64,000 nt of DNA from Bradyrhizobium jicamae (GTDB lineage Bacteria > Pseudomonadota > Alphaproteobacteria > Rhizobiales > Xanthobacteraceae), in the NCBI RefSeq assembly GCF_001440395.1, contig NZ_LLXZ01000191.1, positions 54,724 through 118,723 of the forward strand, read 5' to 3'. The position numbers and the translations under genes were made by a program. Shown in pieces: positions 27,639 to 36,600 of the stretch; position 1 is the first letter of the stretch; each line of letters starts with the position of its first letter. The notes beneath the pieces are model-generated. The model was given only the letters and a program-made list of their open reading frames with translations, was not told where the DNA came from and did no database searches.

Positions 27639-28184
27639 ATGCGGTTGAAGTTGCTTTCGCCTGGCGAAATGAACGCCGACCAGAAAGAAACCTACGATGA
27701 GGCGATATCAGGAAAGCGCGGCGCCCCGCCGGCGCCGATGATGGCCTGGCTCAACAGCCCGGACATGGCGCGGCACGCCACGCGGCTCGGCGAGCAGCTG
27801 CGTTTCAACACGATATTTCCCGCAAAGCTTTCCGAGATCGCGATCCTCGTTACCGCCCGGCACTGGACCTCGCATTACGAATGGTTTGCGCACAAGCGGC
27901 TGGCGCTGAAGGGCGGCATGGATCCGAAGATCATCGAGGACATCCGCGACCGCCGCACGCCAACCTTCGACGATCCCAAGGGCCAGATGATCTACGACCT
28001 CGCCAAGTCACTGCATGAGGGCAAGGGCGTGTCGCAGGCGCTGTATGACGAGGCCGTAAAGGTGCTCACCGAGCGCGGGATCGTCGAGGTGATCGGGCTG
28101 TGCGGTTACTACACGATGGTGTCGATGACGCTGAATACGTTCGAGTTCGGATTGCCGGAGGGCGAGGTATCCGATCTTGCGTGA
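27639..28184 (+). CDS. Carboxymuconolactone decarboxylase-family protein
   Basis: A 181-residue, mostly helical protein of the AhpD/CMD-like fold (FPAKLSEIAILVTARHWTSH then YEWFAHKRLALKGGMDP). The AhpD CxxC pair is missing, so a peroxidase-reductant role is unlikely; it resembles the uncharacterised CMD branch found beside acyl-CoA and aromatic catabolism genes. It is divergent from the acyl-CoA dehydrogenases across a 163-base interval, which suggests shared control. The reaction is not known. Confidence 0.85.
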   Translation: MRLKLLSPGEMNADQKETYDEAISGKRGAPPAPMMAWLNSPDMARHATRLGEQLRFNTIFPAKLSEIAILVTARHWTSHYEWFAHKRLALKGGMDPKIIEDIRDRRTPTFDDPKGQMIYDLAKSLHEGKGVSQALYDEAVKVLTERGIVEVIGLCGYYTMVSMTLNTFEFGLPEGEVSDLA

Positions 28185-28188
28185 TCTT

Positions 28189-28363
28189 TCTTCCCCCTCT
28201 CCCCGTTCTTCACGGGGTCGAGAAGAGCGAAGCTCGCTCTTAGAGGGTCGGGGTGAGGGGCTCTCTCCGCGAATTGTGATCCCACGATAGACCTGTACCC
28301 CCTCACCCGGACTTTCCGCTTCGCGTAAAGTCCGACCCCTCCCCGCAAGCGGGGCGAGGTTTA
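28189..28363. repeat. Long palindromic intergenic repeat, family E
   Basis: Left block CCCCCTCTCCCCGTTCTTCA and right block CCCCTCCCCGCAAGCGGGG pair with inner GGTCGGGGTGAGGGG against CCCCCTCACCC. Hairpins such as GAGCGAAGCTCGCTC and GGACTTTCCGCTTCGCGTAA sit inside. The element fills the gap between the CMD-family and VOC genes, both on the plus strand. Confidence 0.75.
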
Positions 28364-28383
28364 GGATCGCGAGCGGAGGCTAC

Positions 28384-28878
28384 ATGCACGAAAATCCACC
28401 CATCATTGCCGGCACCCGGATCGGGCATGTGCATCTCAAGGTCGCCGATCTAGACCGCGCGCTCGGCTTCTATTGCGACGTACTCGGCTTCGAGGTGATG
28501 CAGCGGATGGGTTCGGGGGCCGCGTTCATTTCGGCCGGCGGCTATCACCATCACATCGGCCTCAACACCTGGGAAAGCAAAGGCGGCCATCCGCCAGCGC
28601 CCGGCACCACCGGACTGTTTCATACCGCCATTCTCTATCCCAGCCGCCCGGCGCTGGCGGATGCGCTCCATCGCGTGATCCAGGCCGGAATCGAGCTGGA
28701 TGGCGCCAGCGATCACGGCGTCAGCGAGGCGCTGTACTTGCGCGATCCCGATCAGAACGGCGTCGAGCTCTATCGCGACCGGCCGAAGGAGGAATGGCCG
28801 CACGCGCCGGACGGCTCGCTCGCGATGTTCACGAAGCGGCTGGATCTGGAGGATCTGCTGCGGCAGCGGGAGGTCTAG
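28384..28878 (+). CDS. VOC-family metalloprotein (catechol dioxygenase/glyoxalase-like)
   Basis: A 164-residue vicinal-oxygen-chelate protein with two beta-alpha-beta modules. Metal-ligand candidates are His in RIGHVHLKVADLDRALGFY, His in TTGLFHTAILYPSR and Glu in RDPDQNGVELYRDRP. The segment AAFISAGGYHHHIGLNTWES is typical of the single-domain CatE-like branch. Its ATG follows GGAGGCTAC. A ring-cleavage or isomerase role is possible; substrate is unknown. Its neighbours suggest a catabolic context. Confidence 0.85.
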   Translation: MHENPPIIAGTRIGHVHLKVADLDRALGFYCDVLGFEVMQRMGSGAAFISAGGYHHHIGLNTWESKGGHPPAPGTTGLFHTAILYPSRPALADALHRVIQAGIELDGASDHGVSEALYLRDPDQNGVELYRDRPKEEWPHAPDGSLAMFTKRLDLEDLLRQREV

Positions 28879-28881
28879 TCC

Positions 28882-28970
28882 CGTAGCCCGGATGAGCGAA
28901 GCGAAATCCGGGAAAACCTTATCCGCTGGGGAGACTGTTCCCGGATGTCGCTTCGCTCATCCGGGCTACG
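28882..28970. repeat. Palindromic intergenic repeat, family F
   Basis: CGTAGCCCGGATGAGCGAAG at the left and CTTCGCTCATCCGGGCTACG at the right are exact inverted 20-base arms; inner arms are AATCCGGGAA and TTCCCGGAT. The element sits between convergent genes, and its right arm supplies the stop codon of the minus-strand transporter gene. Confidence 0.9.
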
Positions 28971-30192
28971 ATTTCTTTGCGTGGCCTCTAATCATGATCA
29001 AAACGGCCGCGGTCAGCTCGACGCCGATGCAGGCGTAGAACGGCAGCGTGTAACTTCCCGACAGATCGCGCAATAGCCCCACCACACCCGGCCCGAACGC
29101 GTAGGTGATCTGGTTGATCGCCGTGATCAGGCTGATCAGCACGCCGAACGAGCGCGGATCGAACTCGCGCTGCACGATCAAGGCCGGCAGCGTGATCAGA
29201 TTGCCGACAGAAAAGCCGAACAGCGCGCAGGCAGCGATCAACGCATAATCATTGTGCACATTGATGACGATGAGCAGCGCGACCGCCTGGCTCACGAACG
29301 AGAGCGAGGACGCCAGCCGCTGGTTCATGCGGTCGATCACGAAGGAAAACAGCACGCGGCCGACCACCGCCATCGCCGTCAACAGCGCCATCGCGACCGT
29401 GGCGCGCTGCCGCCCGATCACCGAATCCAGGAAAGCGATCAGGTGCACGATGAAGCCGACCTGCGCGAACAGCACCAGCGCGAACGCGATCGATACCGAG
29501 AGGAAGCCGATATCGCGAAACGCCCGCGCGCGAATTTGCGTCGGCGACGGCGCGTCCGCGGCATCGACCGCGCCCGCGTCGAGGTGGAGCGGCGGCCGTC
29601 CGACCAGCAGCAGGATCACCGGAACCATCAGCGCGACCATCACCACGGCCGAGACGGTCATCGCGCCGGAAAAACCGAAATAGCCGATCGCAGCCACCAA
29701 TAGCGGCACGCCGACGATGCCGCCAAAGCTCGCGCCGTTCAGCGCCAGGCTGATCGCCATGCCGCGCTTGTCGTCGAACCACAGGCCGAGCGTATTGGTG
29801 ATGATGGCAAGGCTGGTGCCCGCCCAGCCGAACGCCAGCACGGCATTGGCAAGGTAAAGCTGCCAGGGCTCGCGCACCTGACCGATCGAGATCGCCGCCG
29901 CGGCCATCGCGAGTGTCCCCGCGATCAGGCAGTTGCGCGCACCGAACGCCTTGATGGCCTCGCTGACGAAGGCGACCAGCGCCGCGCCGAACAGATAGAA
30001 GAACGTGGTACCGGACGAGATCAGCGACGCCGGCCAGCCGTGCAGCCGCTGTAGCTCGGCGACGTAGACGCTCTGGCCATAGAAGCCGAGTCCCCAGCCG
30101 AATGTTGCGAGCAGGAAACAGACGAGGACGATGCGCCAGCCGTCGTAACGGATGGAGGTTTCGTCGATGGAGGTGTAGTTGCGAGCGTCCAA
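28966..30192 (-). CDS. Major facilitator superfamily transporter
   Basis: An approximately 408-residue, 12-helix carrier. The N-terminal half begins WRIVLVCFLLATFGWGLGF with YGQSVYVAELQRLHGWP; the loop 2-3 motif region is SEAIKAFGARNCLIAG and the central loop is LLVGRPPLHLDAGAVDAADA. It resembles the monocarboxylate/oxalate-formate group; substrate is unknown. The start is uncertain: TTG 30192 has GAAGAGA upstream, while GTG 30240 would add 16 residues. The TAG stop at 28966-28968 lies in the arm of a family F repeat, so the last residues may have been changed by the insertion. Confidence 0.85.
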   Translation of the reverse strand: MDARNYTSIDETSIRYDGWRIVLVCFLLATFGWGLGFYGQSVYVAELQRLHGWPASLISSGTTFFYLFGAALVAFVSEAIKAFGARNCLIAGTLAMAAAAISIGQVREPWQLYLANAVLAFGWAGTSLAIITNTLGLWFDDKRGMAISLALNGASFGGIVGVPLLVAAIGYFGFSGAMTVSAVVMVALMVPVILLLVGRPPLHLDAGAVDAADAPSPTQIRARAFRDIGFLSVSIAFALVLFAQVGFIVHLIAFLDSVIGRQRATVAMALLTAMAVVGRVLFSFVIDRMNQRLASSLSFVSQAVALLIVINVHNDYALIAACALFGFSVGNLITLPALIVQREFDPRSFGVLISLITAINQITYAFGPGVVGLLRDLSGSYTLPFYACIGVELTAAVLIMIRGHAKKS

Positions 30193-30374
30193 GGGATGTC
30201 TCTTCGTTGCGATCGCGTCATTGCCGCGACTGTCCGGCACATGTCGGCAACAGCGAACAAGGCTGCAAGGACCATCAATTCGACGCCGACCGAACTGTCA
30301 GCAGGTGGCAACAATAGCGTTTTCGAGCGAAGTGGATTCCGGTTCGCATGAAGAAAACGCGTCAAACAATAGCT

Positions 30375-30737
30375 CTATCCCGCCGGCTTCGACGGATCGT
30401 AGAAGAAGCGCTCGCGCCAGACCTTGTCGCCGCGCCATTCCTGCAGCGCGACCTCGTCGAACCGCCCGGTCTTGCCGGACTGGAACACGAACTCGAACAC
30501 CCAGTGGATCGCGACACGATCGCCCTCGACGATCGAGGTCACGCAGGTCGAGGTCACGCTCTTGACCCGCTCCAGCACCGCGCGCTCATGCGCCACCAGG
30601 ACGTCGCGGCCGATTCGCGGCGGCGCCTCGTTCTCCTGCATGCTGGCATCCTCGGTATAGAACCGCTCGATCGCCCCGGCGTGATCACCGGAGACGACGG
30701 CTGCAATGAACTCATCAAGACGGGCACGCGTCGGCAT
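30375..30737 (-). CDS. SnoaL/NTF2-like protein
   Basis: A 120-residue single-domain protein of the SnoaL-like fold: helix LDEFIAAVVSGDHAGAIERF, then YTEDASMQENEAPPRIGRD and strands VAIHWVFEFVFQSGKTGRFD and DKVWRERFFYDPSKPAG. No catalytic residues could be assigned; proteins of this type may act as isomerases, hydrolases or binding proteins. It lies 27 bases after the stop of the upstream transporter gene on the same strand and probably is co-transcribed with it. Confidence 0.82.
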   Translation of the reverse strand: MPTRARLDEFIAAVVSGDHAGAIERFYTEDASMQENEAPPRIGRDVLVAHERAVLERVKSVTSTCVTSIVEGDRVAIHWVFEFVFQSGKTGRFDEVALQEWRGDKVWRERFFYDPSKPAG

Positions 30738-30764
30738 GGAAGGCCTCCGGTAATTGAGTGTGAA

Positions 30765-32009
30765 CTAGATGCCCGGACCGGGAATTCCGTCCGCCGGCCG
30801 CAATTTAGCCCGCCGTTTTGCAAATGACGCAAGCGCCAGGACAACAAGGCCGAGCAGCACCGGCGGGAACACCACCATGTTGACCATGGACCAGCCGTAA
30901 TGCGCCAGCAACTGGCCGGACGAGAACGACCCCAGCGCCATCATCCCGAACACCAGAAAATCGTTGAAGGCCTGCACCTTGTTGCGTTCCTGCGACCGAT
31001 GCGTCTCCAGCACCATCGCCGACGCGCCGATAAACGCAAAGTTCCAGCCCACGCCGAGCACGATCAGTGTCGCCCAGAAATGCATCGCGGTGATGCCGGC
31101 AAGGCCGATGCCCGCCGCCGCCGCTTCCAGCAGCAGGCCGACCGCAACGATTTTCGGCGCGCCGAAGCGCGCGATCAGCGAGCCCGTGAAGAAGCTCGGC
31201 CCGTACATCGCCACGATGTGCCACTGAATGCCGAAATTGGAATCGCTGACGGTGAGCCCGCACATCTTCATGGCGAGCGGCGCCGAGGTCATCACGAGGT
31301 TCATCATGGGATAAGCGATCACCCCGCACAGGGCGGCGGCGATGAAGCGCGGCTGCCGCGCGATCTCGAATAGCGGCCGACCACCGTGCATATCCGATGG
31401 CGCCGGCTTCGGTGCATCGACGCCTGCGAGCACCGCCATCGCCACCAGCGCGACAAACGCTTGCACCACGAAACTGAACGCAAACAGATAGGGCGGCCAG
31501 ATATCCATGGTCCACTGCACGAGTTGCGGACCGAGCACGCCGGCGAATACGCCGCCCGCCATCACCCAGGACAGGGCTTTGGGACGGAACGCAACGCTGG
31601 CGCCGTCGGCGGCGGCAAAGCGATAGGACTGCGACACCGCCCCATAGAGCCCGCCGAGAAAGGTCGCGCAGCAAAACAGCCAGAATGACGCGTGCAAGAT
31701 CGCGAACGCGCCGAGGGCGCCGGTCAACACGCCGCAGAAGGTACCGATGATGAAGGCGACACGGCGGCCATAGGCGCGCGAGATCGCACCCGTCGGCAGC
31801 GTGCCGGCGGCGAGCCCGAGCACATACATCGAGAGCGGCACGGTGGCGAGCGAGATATCAGGCGCCAGCGTCGCGCCGACGATCGAGCCGGTGGCGAAGA
31901 TGACGGCCGAATTGGCGCCGGTCAGCGCCTGCGCCGCGGCGAGCCGCAGCACATTGGCGCGTGCGCGTGCGTCATTGGTTATCTCTTCGGTGACAGTCGT
32001 ATCCAGCAT
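30765..32009 (-). CDS. Major facilitator superfamily transporter
   Basis: A 414-residue, 12-helix inner-membrane carrier. The conserved loop 2-3 motif appears as GAISRAYGRRVAFIIGTFCG, helix 4-5 as FLGGLYGAVSQSYRFAAAD, and the second half starts PLFEIARQPRFIAAALCGVI. The ATG at 32009 is preferred over a Met 42 codons upstream whose extension is Arg-rich and not membrane-like. It resembles the uncharacterised rhizobial MFS group. It is the first gene of a two-gene unit with the SnoaL-like protein and is divergent from the peptidase gene at 32218. Confidence 0.88.
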   Translation of the reverse strand: MLDTTVTEEITNDARARANVLRLAAAQALTGANSAVIFATGSIVGATLAPDISLATVPLSMYVLGLAAGTLPTGAISRAYGRRVAFIIGTFCGVLTGALGAFAILHASFWLFCCATFLGGLYGAVSQSYRFAAADGASVAFRPKALSWVMAGGVFAGVLGPQLVQWTMDIWPPYLFAFSFVVQAFVALVAMAVLAGVDAPKPAPSDMHGGRPLFEIARQPRFIAAALCGVIAYPMMNLVMTSAPLAMKMCGLTVSDSNFGIQWHIVAMYGPSFFTGSLIARFGAPKIVAVGLLLEAAAAGIGLAGITAMHFWATLIVLGVGWNFAFIGASAMVLETHRSQERNKVQAFNDFLVFGMMALGSFSSGQLLAHYGWSMVNMVVFPPVLLGLVVLALASFAKRRAKLRPADGIPGPGI

Positions 32010-32217
32010 CGGCCTTCCCGCCCGGCACCCCCGGGCAGGGAGCCTCATTGATTTGCGCGGCACTATGAAGACGTGAGGGGACGCAATCAACCGCCGCAAA
32101 CGGGCGCGCGCTATGCGGAGTGCGCGCATTGGCACCTCACGGAGAACTGATTACACCAAGGTCGCCTCGATCGTGCCTATTGCGATACACGCAGCCGGCA
32201 TTTCTGGAGTTCAAGCC

Positions 32218-34287
32218 ATGAAGATCGACGACAGGCCGACCGTCGCCGCGCCCGACGATGATCCCTATCTCTGGCTCGAGGACATCGAAGGCGAGCGCGC
32301 GCTCGATTTCGTCGACCGGCAAAGCCGGCTGACGCTGGACACTTTCGGCAGCCGGCAATTCGCGGCAGATCGCGATGCGCTTGCGGCGATCTATGACCGC
32401 TCGGACAATATTCCCTACATCACGCGCCGCGGCGGGTTCGTTTACAATCTCTGGAAGGATGCCAAAAATCCGCGCGGCCTCTGGCGGCGCACGACGCTTG
32501 CGGACTTCCGCAACGCGGAGCCGGACTGGGAAACGCTGCTGGACATCGACCGCCTCGCCACTGAAGAGGACAAGGATTGGCTGCTCAACTGGACTGAGCC
32601 GCGGCCAGGCAACGACCCGCGCGTGATCGTCGGTCTTTCCCGAGGCGGCAGCGACGCGGTGGTGCTGCGGGAATTCGATCTGGATGCGAAGGCCTTCGTC
32701 GCAGACGGATTCGCCTTGCCGGAAGCCAAGACCGGCGTCCAATGGGCCGATGCCGACACGCTCCTGCTTTCGAGCTCGCTCGGCGAGGGCATGGCAACGA
32801 CCTCAGGTTATGCGAGAACAGTCCGGCTGTGGCGCCGAGGCGAACCCGTGGAACAAGCGCCGGTGCTGTTCGACGTGCCGGCCGATCGGATGGGCGCGTA
32901 TTGCGGCGTTGACGACACCGCGCCGACGCCGCGGGTGTGGTTCATCGATCGGATCGATTTCTTCAACCAGAAGCTCTGGCTCGGCACCGAGGCCGGTCCA
33001 CAGACGAAACTAGACCTGCCGACCGACGTCTGGCTGGAAACGCATCGGGACTGGCTGGCCGTGAAGCTGCGTAGCGCCTGGACGGTCGCGGGCAAGACCT
33101 ATGCGCCGGACAGCGTGCTTGGCATCCCGCTGTCGGCCTTTCTGGCCGGCGATCGCAGCTTCACCATCGTGTTCGAGCCAGGGACGCGGCGGGCGCTGCA
33201 GGGATTTTTCTGGACGGCCGGCAAGCTCGTATTGTCCGTTCTCGACGAACTGCAGCCGGTGTTCGAAATCTGCACGCCATCGGCAGACGGCTGGACGCGC
33301 GAGAAACTGCGGGGCCTTCCGGAGATCGGCGTGGTCGATGTCTGGCGCCTCGACCGTCACGAGGCCGAAAGCAACGGCGAGCTGCTCGCCAATGTGCAGG
33401 ACCCGCTGACGCCGCCTTCGCTGATGCTGATCGAGGGCGTCGCCGCGCCAGCGCTGTTGAAGCAGGCGCCGAAGACGTTTTCCGCCGACGGGTTCGTGAC
33501 CACCCGCCACGAGGCGATCTCGGTGGACGGCGAGCGCATTCCCTATGTGCAGACCGGTCCCGCCACAGCGACCGGCGATGCGCCGGTCTATATGAGCGCC
33601 TATGGCGGCTTCGGCCTCGCGGTGAGACCCTATTACAGCTCCGCGCTCGGCAAGCTCTGGCTGGAGCGCGGCGGCACCACGGTGCAGGCCAATATCCGCG
33701 GCGGCGGCGAGTTCGGCACGCGCTGGCACGATGCCGGCCGTTACGCCGGAAAGCGGCTGGCGCATGATGATTTCGCAGCCGTTGCCGCGGACCTCGTCAA
33801 ACGCGGCGTGACGCGCGCCAACCGCATTGCCGCCGAAGGCGGATCGAACGGCGGCATCCTGATCACCAACATGCTGGTGCGATACCCTGAAAGGTTCGGC
33901 GCGCTGTTCTGCACGATCCCCCTGGTCGACATGCGCCGCTACACCAAACTACTCGCGGGCGCGAGTTGGATCGCGGAATATGGCGATCCCGACAAGCCCG
34001 CGGAGTGGGAGTGGCTGAAGACCTATTCCGCCTATCACACCGCAACAGCGGGCCAGAACTATCCGCCGATCCTGATCGCCACCACGCGTCGCGACGACCG
34101 CGTGCATCCCGGCCACGCCCGCAAGATGGCGGCCAAGCTGCAGGCCATGGGATATGAAGCGTATTTCTACGAGCCGGCAGCCGGCGGTCACGGCTACGGC
34201 AAGGACAATCGCGAACGCGCCGGCTTCATCGCGCTCGGATACGCGTTTCTGAGAAACAAGATCGGCTGGGGCGATGGCGCCGTGTAG
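32218..34287 (+). CDS. Prolyl oligopeptidase-family serine peptidase (S9)
   Basis: A 689-residue peptidase that hydrolyses short peptides. The N-terminal residues DDPYLWLEDIEGERALDFV are typical of prolyl oligopeptidase, followed by a beta-propeller region to about residue 410. The alpha/beta hydrolase domain carries nucleophile Ser about 543 in AAEGGSNGGIL, Asp about 626 in TTRRDDRVHPGHA and His about 658 in AAGGHGYGKDN. No signal peptide is seen, so it is probably cytosolic. The ATG at 32218 is chosen because upstream in-frame sequence is intergenic. A repeat follows the stop. Confidence 0.92.
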   Translation: MKIDDRPTVAAPDDDPYLWLEDIEGERALDFVDRQSRLTLDTFGSRQFAADRDALAAIYDRSDNIPYITRRGGFVYNLWKDAKNPRGLWRRTTLADFRNAEPDWETLLDIDRLATEEDKDWLLNWTEPRPGNDPRVIVGLSRGGSDAVVLREFDLDAKAFVADGFALPEAKTGVQWADADTLLLSSSLGEGMATTSGYARTVRLWRRGEPVEQAPVLFDVPADRMGAYCGVDDTAPTPRVWFIDRIDFFNQKLWLGTEAGPQTKLDLPTDVWLETHRDWLAVKLRSAWTVAGKTYAPDSVLGIPLSAFLAGDRSFTIVFEPGTRRALQGFFWTAGKLVLSVLDELQPVFEICTPSADGWTREKLRGLPEIGVVDVWRLDRHEAESNGELLANVQDPLTPPSLMLIEGVAAPALLKQAPKTFSADGFVTTRHEAISVDGERIPYVQTGPATATGDAPVYMSAYGGFGLAVRPYYSSALGKLWLERGGTTVQANIRGGGEFGTRWHDAGRYAGKRLAHDDFAAVAADLVKRGVTRANRIAAEGGSNGGILITNMLVRYPERFGALFCTIPLVDMRRYTKLLAGASWIAEYGDPDKPAEWEWLKTYSAYHTATAGQNYPPILIATTRRDDRVHPGHARKMAAKLQAMGYEAYFYEPAAGGHGYGKDNRERAGFIALGYAFLRNKIGWGDGAV

Positions 34288-34305
34288 CTCATAGGCGCCG
34301 GTCTG

Positions 34306-34392
34306 CAGGATGGGCAAAGGCGCGCTTGCGCCGTGCCCACCATCAGCACTCCGCTCGGAATGGTGGGCACGCTTACGCTTTGCCCGCCCTAC
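34306..34392. repeat. Palindromic intergenic repeat, family A (copy 2)
   Basis: The left arm GGATGGGCAAAGGCGCGCTT and the right arm GCTTTGCCCGCCCTAC are inverted; inner blocks are CGTGCCCACCAT and AATGGTGGGCACG. It lies between two plus-strand genes, 19 bases after the peptidase stop. Confidence 0.85.
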
Positions 34393-34446
34393 AACGATGC
34401 CATGCGTATTACGCTCCGCCAATCCGCCACACGAATGGAGGGAAAA

Positions 34447-35316
34447 ATGGACGCGCAAGCCGAACTCCGCATCATACGTGCGGCCTACGCCAAACAGATC
34501 CTTGCCGCGGCAGGCGTTGTCGATGTGCGCCTGGCACGGGCGTTTGCGGCCATTCCGCGTGAGGACTTTCTCGGTCCCGGTCCGTGGCTGGTGCTACGGT
34601 GGCTCCGCAACTATGTGCCGACACCCGACGCCGATCCCGTCTATCTCTATACCGACGATCTGGTCGCGCTGGTGCCCGAGCGGAACGTCAACAACGGGCA
34701 GCCGTCGCTGCACGCCCATCTCATTCACCAGGCCGCCCCCGCCGCAGGCGAGCATGTGGTGCATGTTGGAACGGGTACGGGCTATTACACCGCCATCCTC
34801 GCGCATCTCGTCGGACCATCCGGGCGCGTGACAGCAATCGAGTATGACGGGGCTCTTGCCGCGCGCACGAGAGCCAGCCTGGCGCCCTTTGCGAATGTCA
34901 CCGTGATCGAGGGCGACGGCACGCAGGTGCCATTCGATGCCGCCGATGTCATCTATGTCAATGCCGGCTGCACGCAGCCAGCGAAACGCTGGCTCGATGG
35001 CCTTGCCGATGGCGGCCGCCTGATCATGCCGATGACGTCGGATCAGGGATTTGGCGGCATTGCGCCGGAGCGCATCGCGAGCGCCGGCGCCGTGTTCCGA
35101 ATTGAGCGAAGAGCTGCGGATTATCTTGCGCAGTGGATTTCGCCTGTTGCGATCTTTCCCTGCGCCGGCGGCCGAGACGAGGAATCCGAACGGGCGCTCG
35201 CGGAAGCCTTTGCTCGTGGCGATGTTCAGAAGATCACGCGGCTGTACCGCGACCAGGACATTCCCGACGAGCGCTGCTGGCTTCGCGGATCGGGATGGTG
35301 CCTCGCCTATCACTGA
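34447..35316 (+). CDS. PCMT-like SAM-dependent methyltransferase
   Basis: A 289-residue class I methyltransferase resembling protein-L-isoaspartate O-methyltransferase. The SAM-binding motif I is VVHVGTGTGYYTAILAHLVG, followed by acidic loop VTAIEYDGALA and VIEGDGTQVPFDAADVIYVN. Upstream, YVPTPDADPVYLYTDDLVAL and NNGQPSLHAHLIHQAA correspond to the PCMT substrate loop. A strong ribosome-binding site (GGAGGG) lies 6 bases before ATG 34447; a longer reading frame would run through the repeat. Protein-repair activity is likely but not certain because it diverges from classical Pcm. Confidence 0.85.
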   Translation: MDAQAELRIIRAAYAKQILAAAGVVDVRLARAFAAIPREDFLGPGPWLVLRWLRNYVPTPDADPVYLYTDDLVALVPERNVNNGQPSLHAHLIHQAAPAAGEHVVHVGTGTGYYTAILAHLVGPSGRVTAIEYDGALAARTRASLAPFANVTVIEGDGTQVPFDAADVIYVNAGCTQPAKRWLDGLADGGRLIMPMTSDQGFGGIAPERIASAGAVFRIERRAADYLAQWISPVAIFPCAGGRDEESERALAEAFARGDVQKITRLYRDQDIPDERCWLRGSGWCLAYH

Positions 35317-35323
35317 GGCGCAG

Positions 35324-35409
35324 CAGGGTGGGCAAAGGCGCGCTTCGCTTTGCCCACCGTCAGCGCTCCGCTCGGAATGGTGGGCACGCTTGCGCTTTGC
35401 CCACCCTGC
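35324..35409. repeat. Palindromic intergenic repeat, family A (copy 3)
   Basis: Arms CAGGGTGGGCAAAGGCGCGC and GCGCTTTGCCCACCCTG are inverted, with inner TTGCCCACCGT and AATGGTGGGCACG. The element separates the convergent ends of two methyltransferase genes; with copy 2 it brackets the PCMT-like gene. Confidence 0.85.
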
Positions 35410-35421
35410 ACTGCGGCGGCA

Positions 35422-36096
35422 CTACTTCCGCCTAAACGCCAGGATCATGTTGTTGGCCGGCATCTGCACGGCTTCGATCAATGCGAGGCCCGTGCCCGCG
35501 GCGAGCTTCTCGATATCGACGATATCGCGCACGCCCCATTCCGCGTCCTGCTCGCGCAGGCTGGTGTCGAACACGGCGTTGCTCATCGCGGTATGCTTGC
35601 CGTCGCGCTTGAACGGGCCATAGAGAAACAATCGCCCATCACTCCGCAGATAGCGGCCTGCGCCGGCGAACAACCCCTCGGCCACGCGCCAGGGCGCGAT
35701 GTGGATGACGTTGGCGCAGAACGCGGCGAGCAATTCGCCCGGCCCGCTGCCGTCTTGCATCTGCGGACACCAGGCGGGATCGGAGAGATCGACCCGCAGC
35801 GGCGGGCGGATGTTCGGCAACGCGGTATACGCGCGCCATGCTTCGATGCTCGCGATATGCCGCTCGTTGAGATCGCTCGGCCACCAGATGATGTCGGGCG
35901 TGTGGGTTGCGAAATGCACCACGTGCTGGCCGGTGCCGCTGCCGGCCTCCAGCACGTCGCCGGATTTTCCGGCGAGGAATTTCTGCAGCACCGCCCAGAT
36001 CGGCGCATGGTTACGGTGGAATGCCGCCGCATCCAGCCTGCCGTCGGGTTCGACCGGCCGGCCATCCTTGCCGAACTCAACCACAAACTCAGCCAT
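35422..36096 (-). CDS. DUF938-family SAM-dependent methyltransferase
   Basis: A 224-residue class I methyltransferase of the DUF938 family. Motif I is VLEAGSGTGQHVVHFATHTP, followed by the family phrase WWPSDLNERHIASIEAW and the later NVIHIAPWRVAEGLFAGAGR and LYGPFKRDGKHT. The ATG at 36096 is preferred over an adjacent TTG. Its product is unknown. It lies just downstream of the ArsR gene on the same strand (31-base gap), so it may be co-transcribed with the sulfur regulator. Confidence 0.88.
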   Translation of the reverse strand: MAEFVVEFGKDGRPVEPDGRLDAAAFHRNHAPIWAVLQKFLAGKSGDVLEAGSGTGQHVVHFATHTPDIIWWPSDLNERHIASIEAWRAYTALPNIRPPLRVDLSDPAWCPQMQDGSGPGELLAAFCANVIHIAPWRVAEGLFAGAGRYLRSDGRLFLYGPFKRDGKHTAMSNAVFDTSLREQDAEWGVRDIVDIEKLAAGTGLALIEAVQMPANNMILAFRRK

Positions 36097-36127
36097 CAAT
36101 TCGGTCCTGCAAAAAAGTGGCGCGGCG

Positions 36128-36529
36128 TCACTTCAGATCGCCGCAGAAAATTTCCTTTAACGTCCCAAGCAGACGCAATGTGCGCGGGTCGGCGACGCGA
36201 TAATGCAGCGTCTGCGAGGTGCGGCGGAATTCCACCAGGCCATCGGCGCGCAGTTTCGCCAGATGCTGCGACAGCGCCGACTGGCTCAGCTTCACGACGC
36301 CGACCAGTTCGCCCACCGTCATCTCGCCGCGCACGGCAAGAAAGCAAAGGATCAGCAGGCGTTTTTCATTGGCCAGCATTTTGAGGAGCTGCGCCGCCTC
36401 GCCAGCCTGCTTCGCCAGCGTCTTCAGCGCCGCCTCATCGTCGGCACCGGCCGCGAAGGCGGTCTCTTGCTCGGTCGTTTGCTCAGTCGCCTGCTCAGTC
36501 TCTTGGGCGGCCGTGGCGGCTGCTCTCAT
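36128..36529 (-). CDS. ArsR-family repressor of the SqrR/BigR dithiol type
   Basis: A 133-residue winged-helix repressor: helix EAAQLLKMLANEKRLLILC, recognition region TVGELVGVVKLSQSALSQHL and wing GLVEFRRTSQTLHYRV. Two Cys are present, Cys62 in LLILCFLAV and Cys129 in LKEIFCGDLK. This position pair, about 66 residues apart, is the persulfide-sensing dithiol of SqrR, BigR and Sox-cluster SoxR repressors; oxidation by sulfane sulfur to a tetrasulfide relieves repression. The N-terminal 40 residues include an EQ/TEQ-rich repetitive tract not needed for the fold. ATG 36529 is one choice; an earlier start at 36577 is possible. Divergent from soxC. Confidence 0.85.
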   Translation of the reverse strand: MRAAATAAQETEQATEQTTEQETAFAAGADDEAALKTLAKQAGEAAQLLKMLANEKRLLILCFLAVRGEMTVGELVGVVKLSQSALSQHLAKLRADGLVEFRRTSQTLHYRVADPRTLRLLGTLKEIFCGDLK

Positions 36530-36600
36530 CACTGCAAATCCGGTATCGTTTCCGTGTCCGCGAAGCACAGATATCACAATAGCGCGCCATCAGTTCTTTA

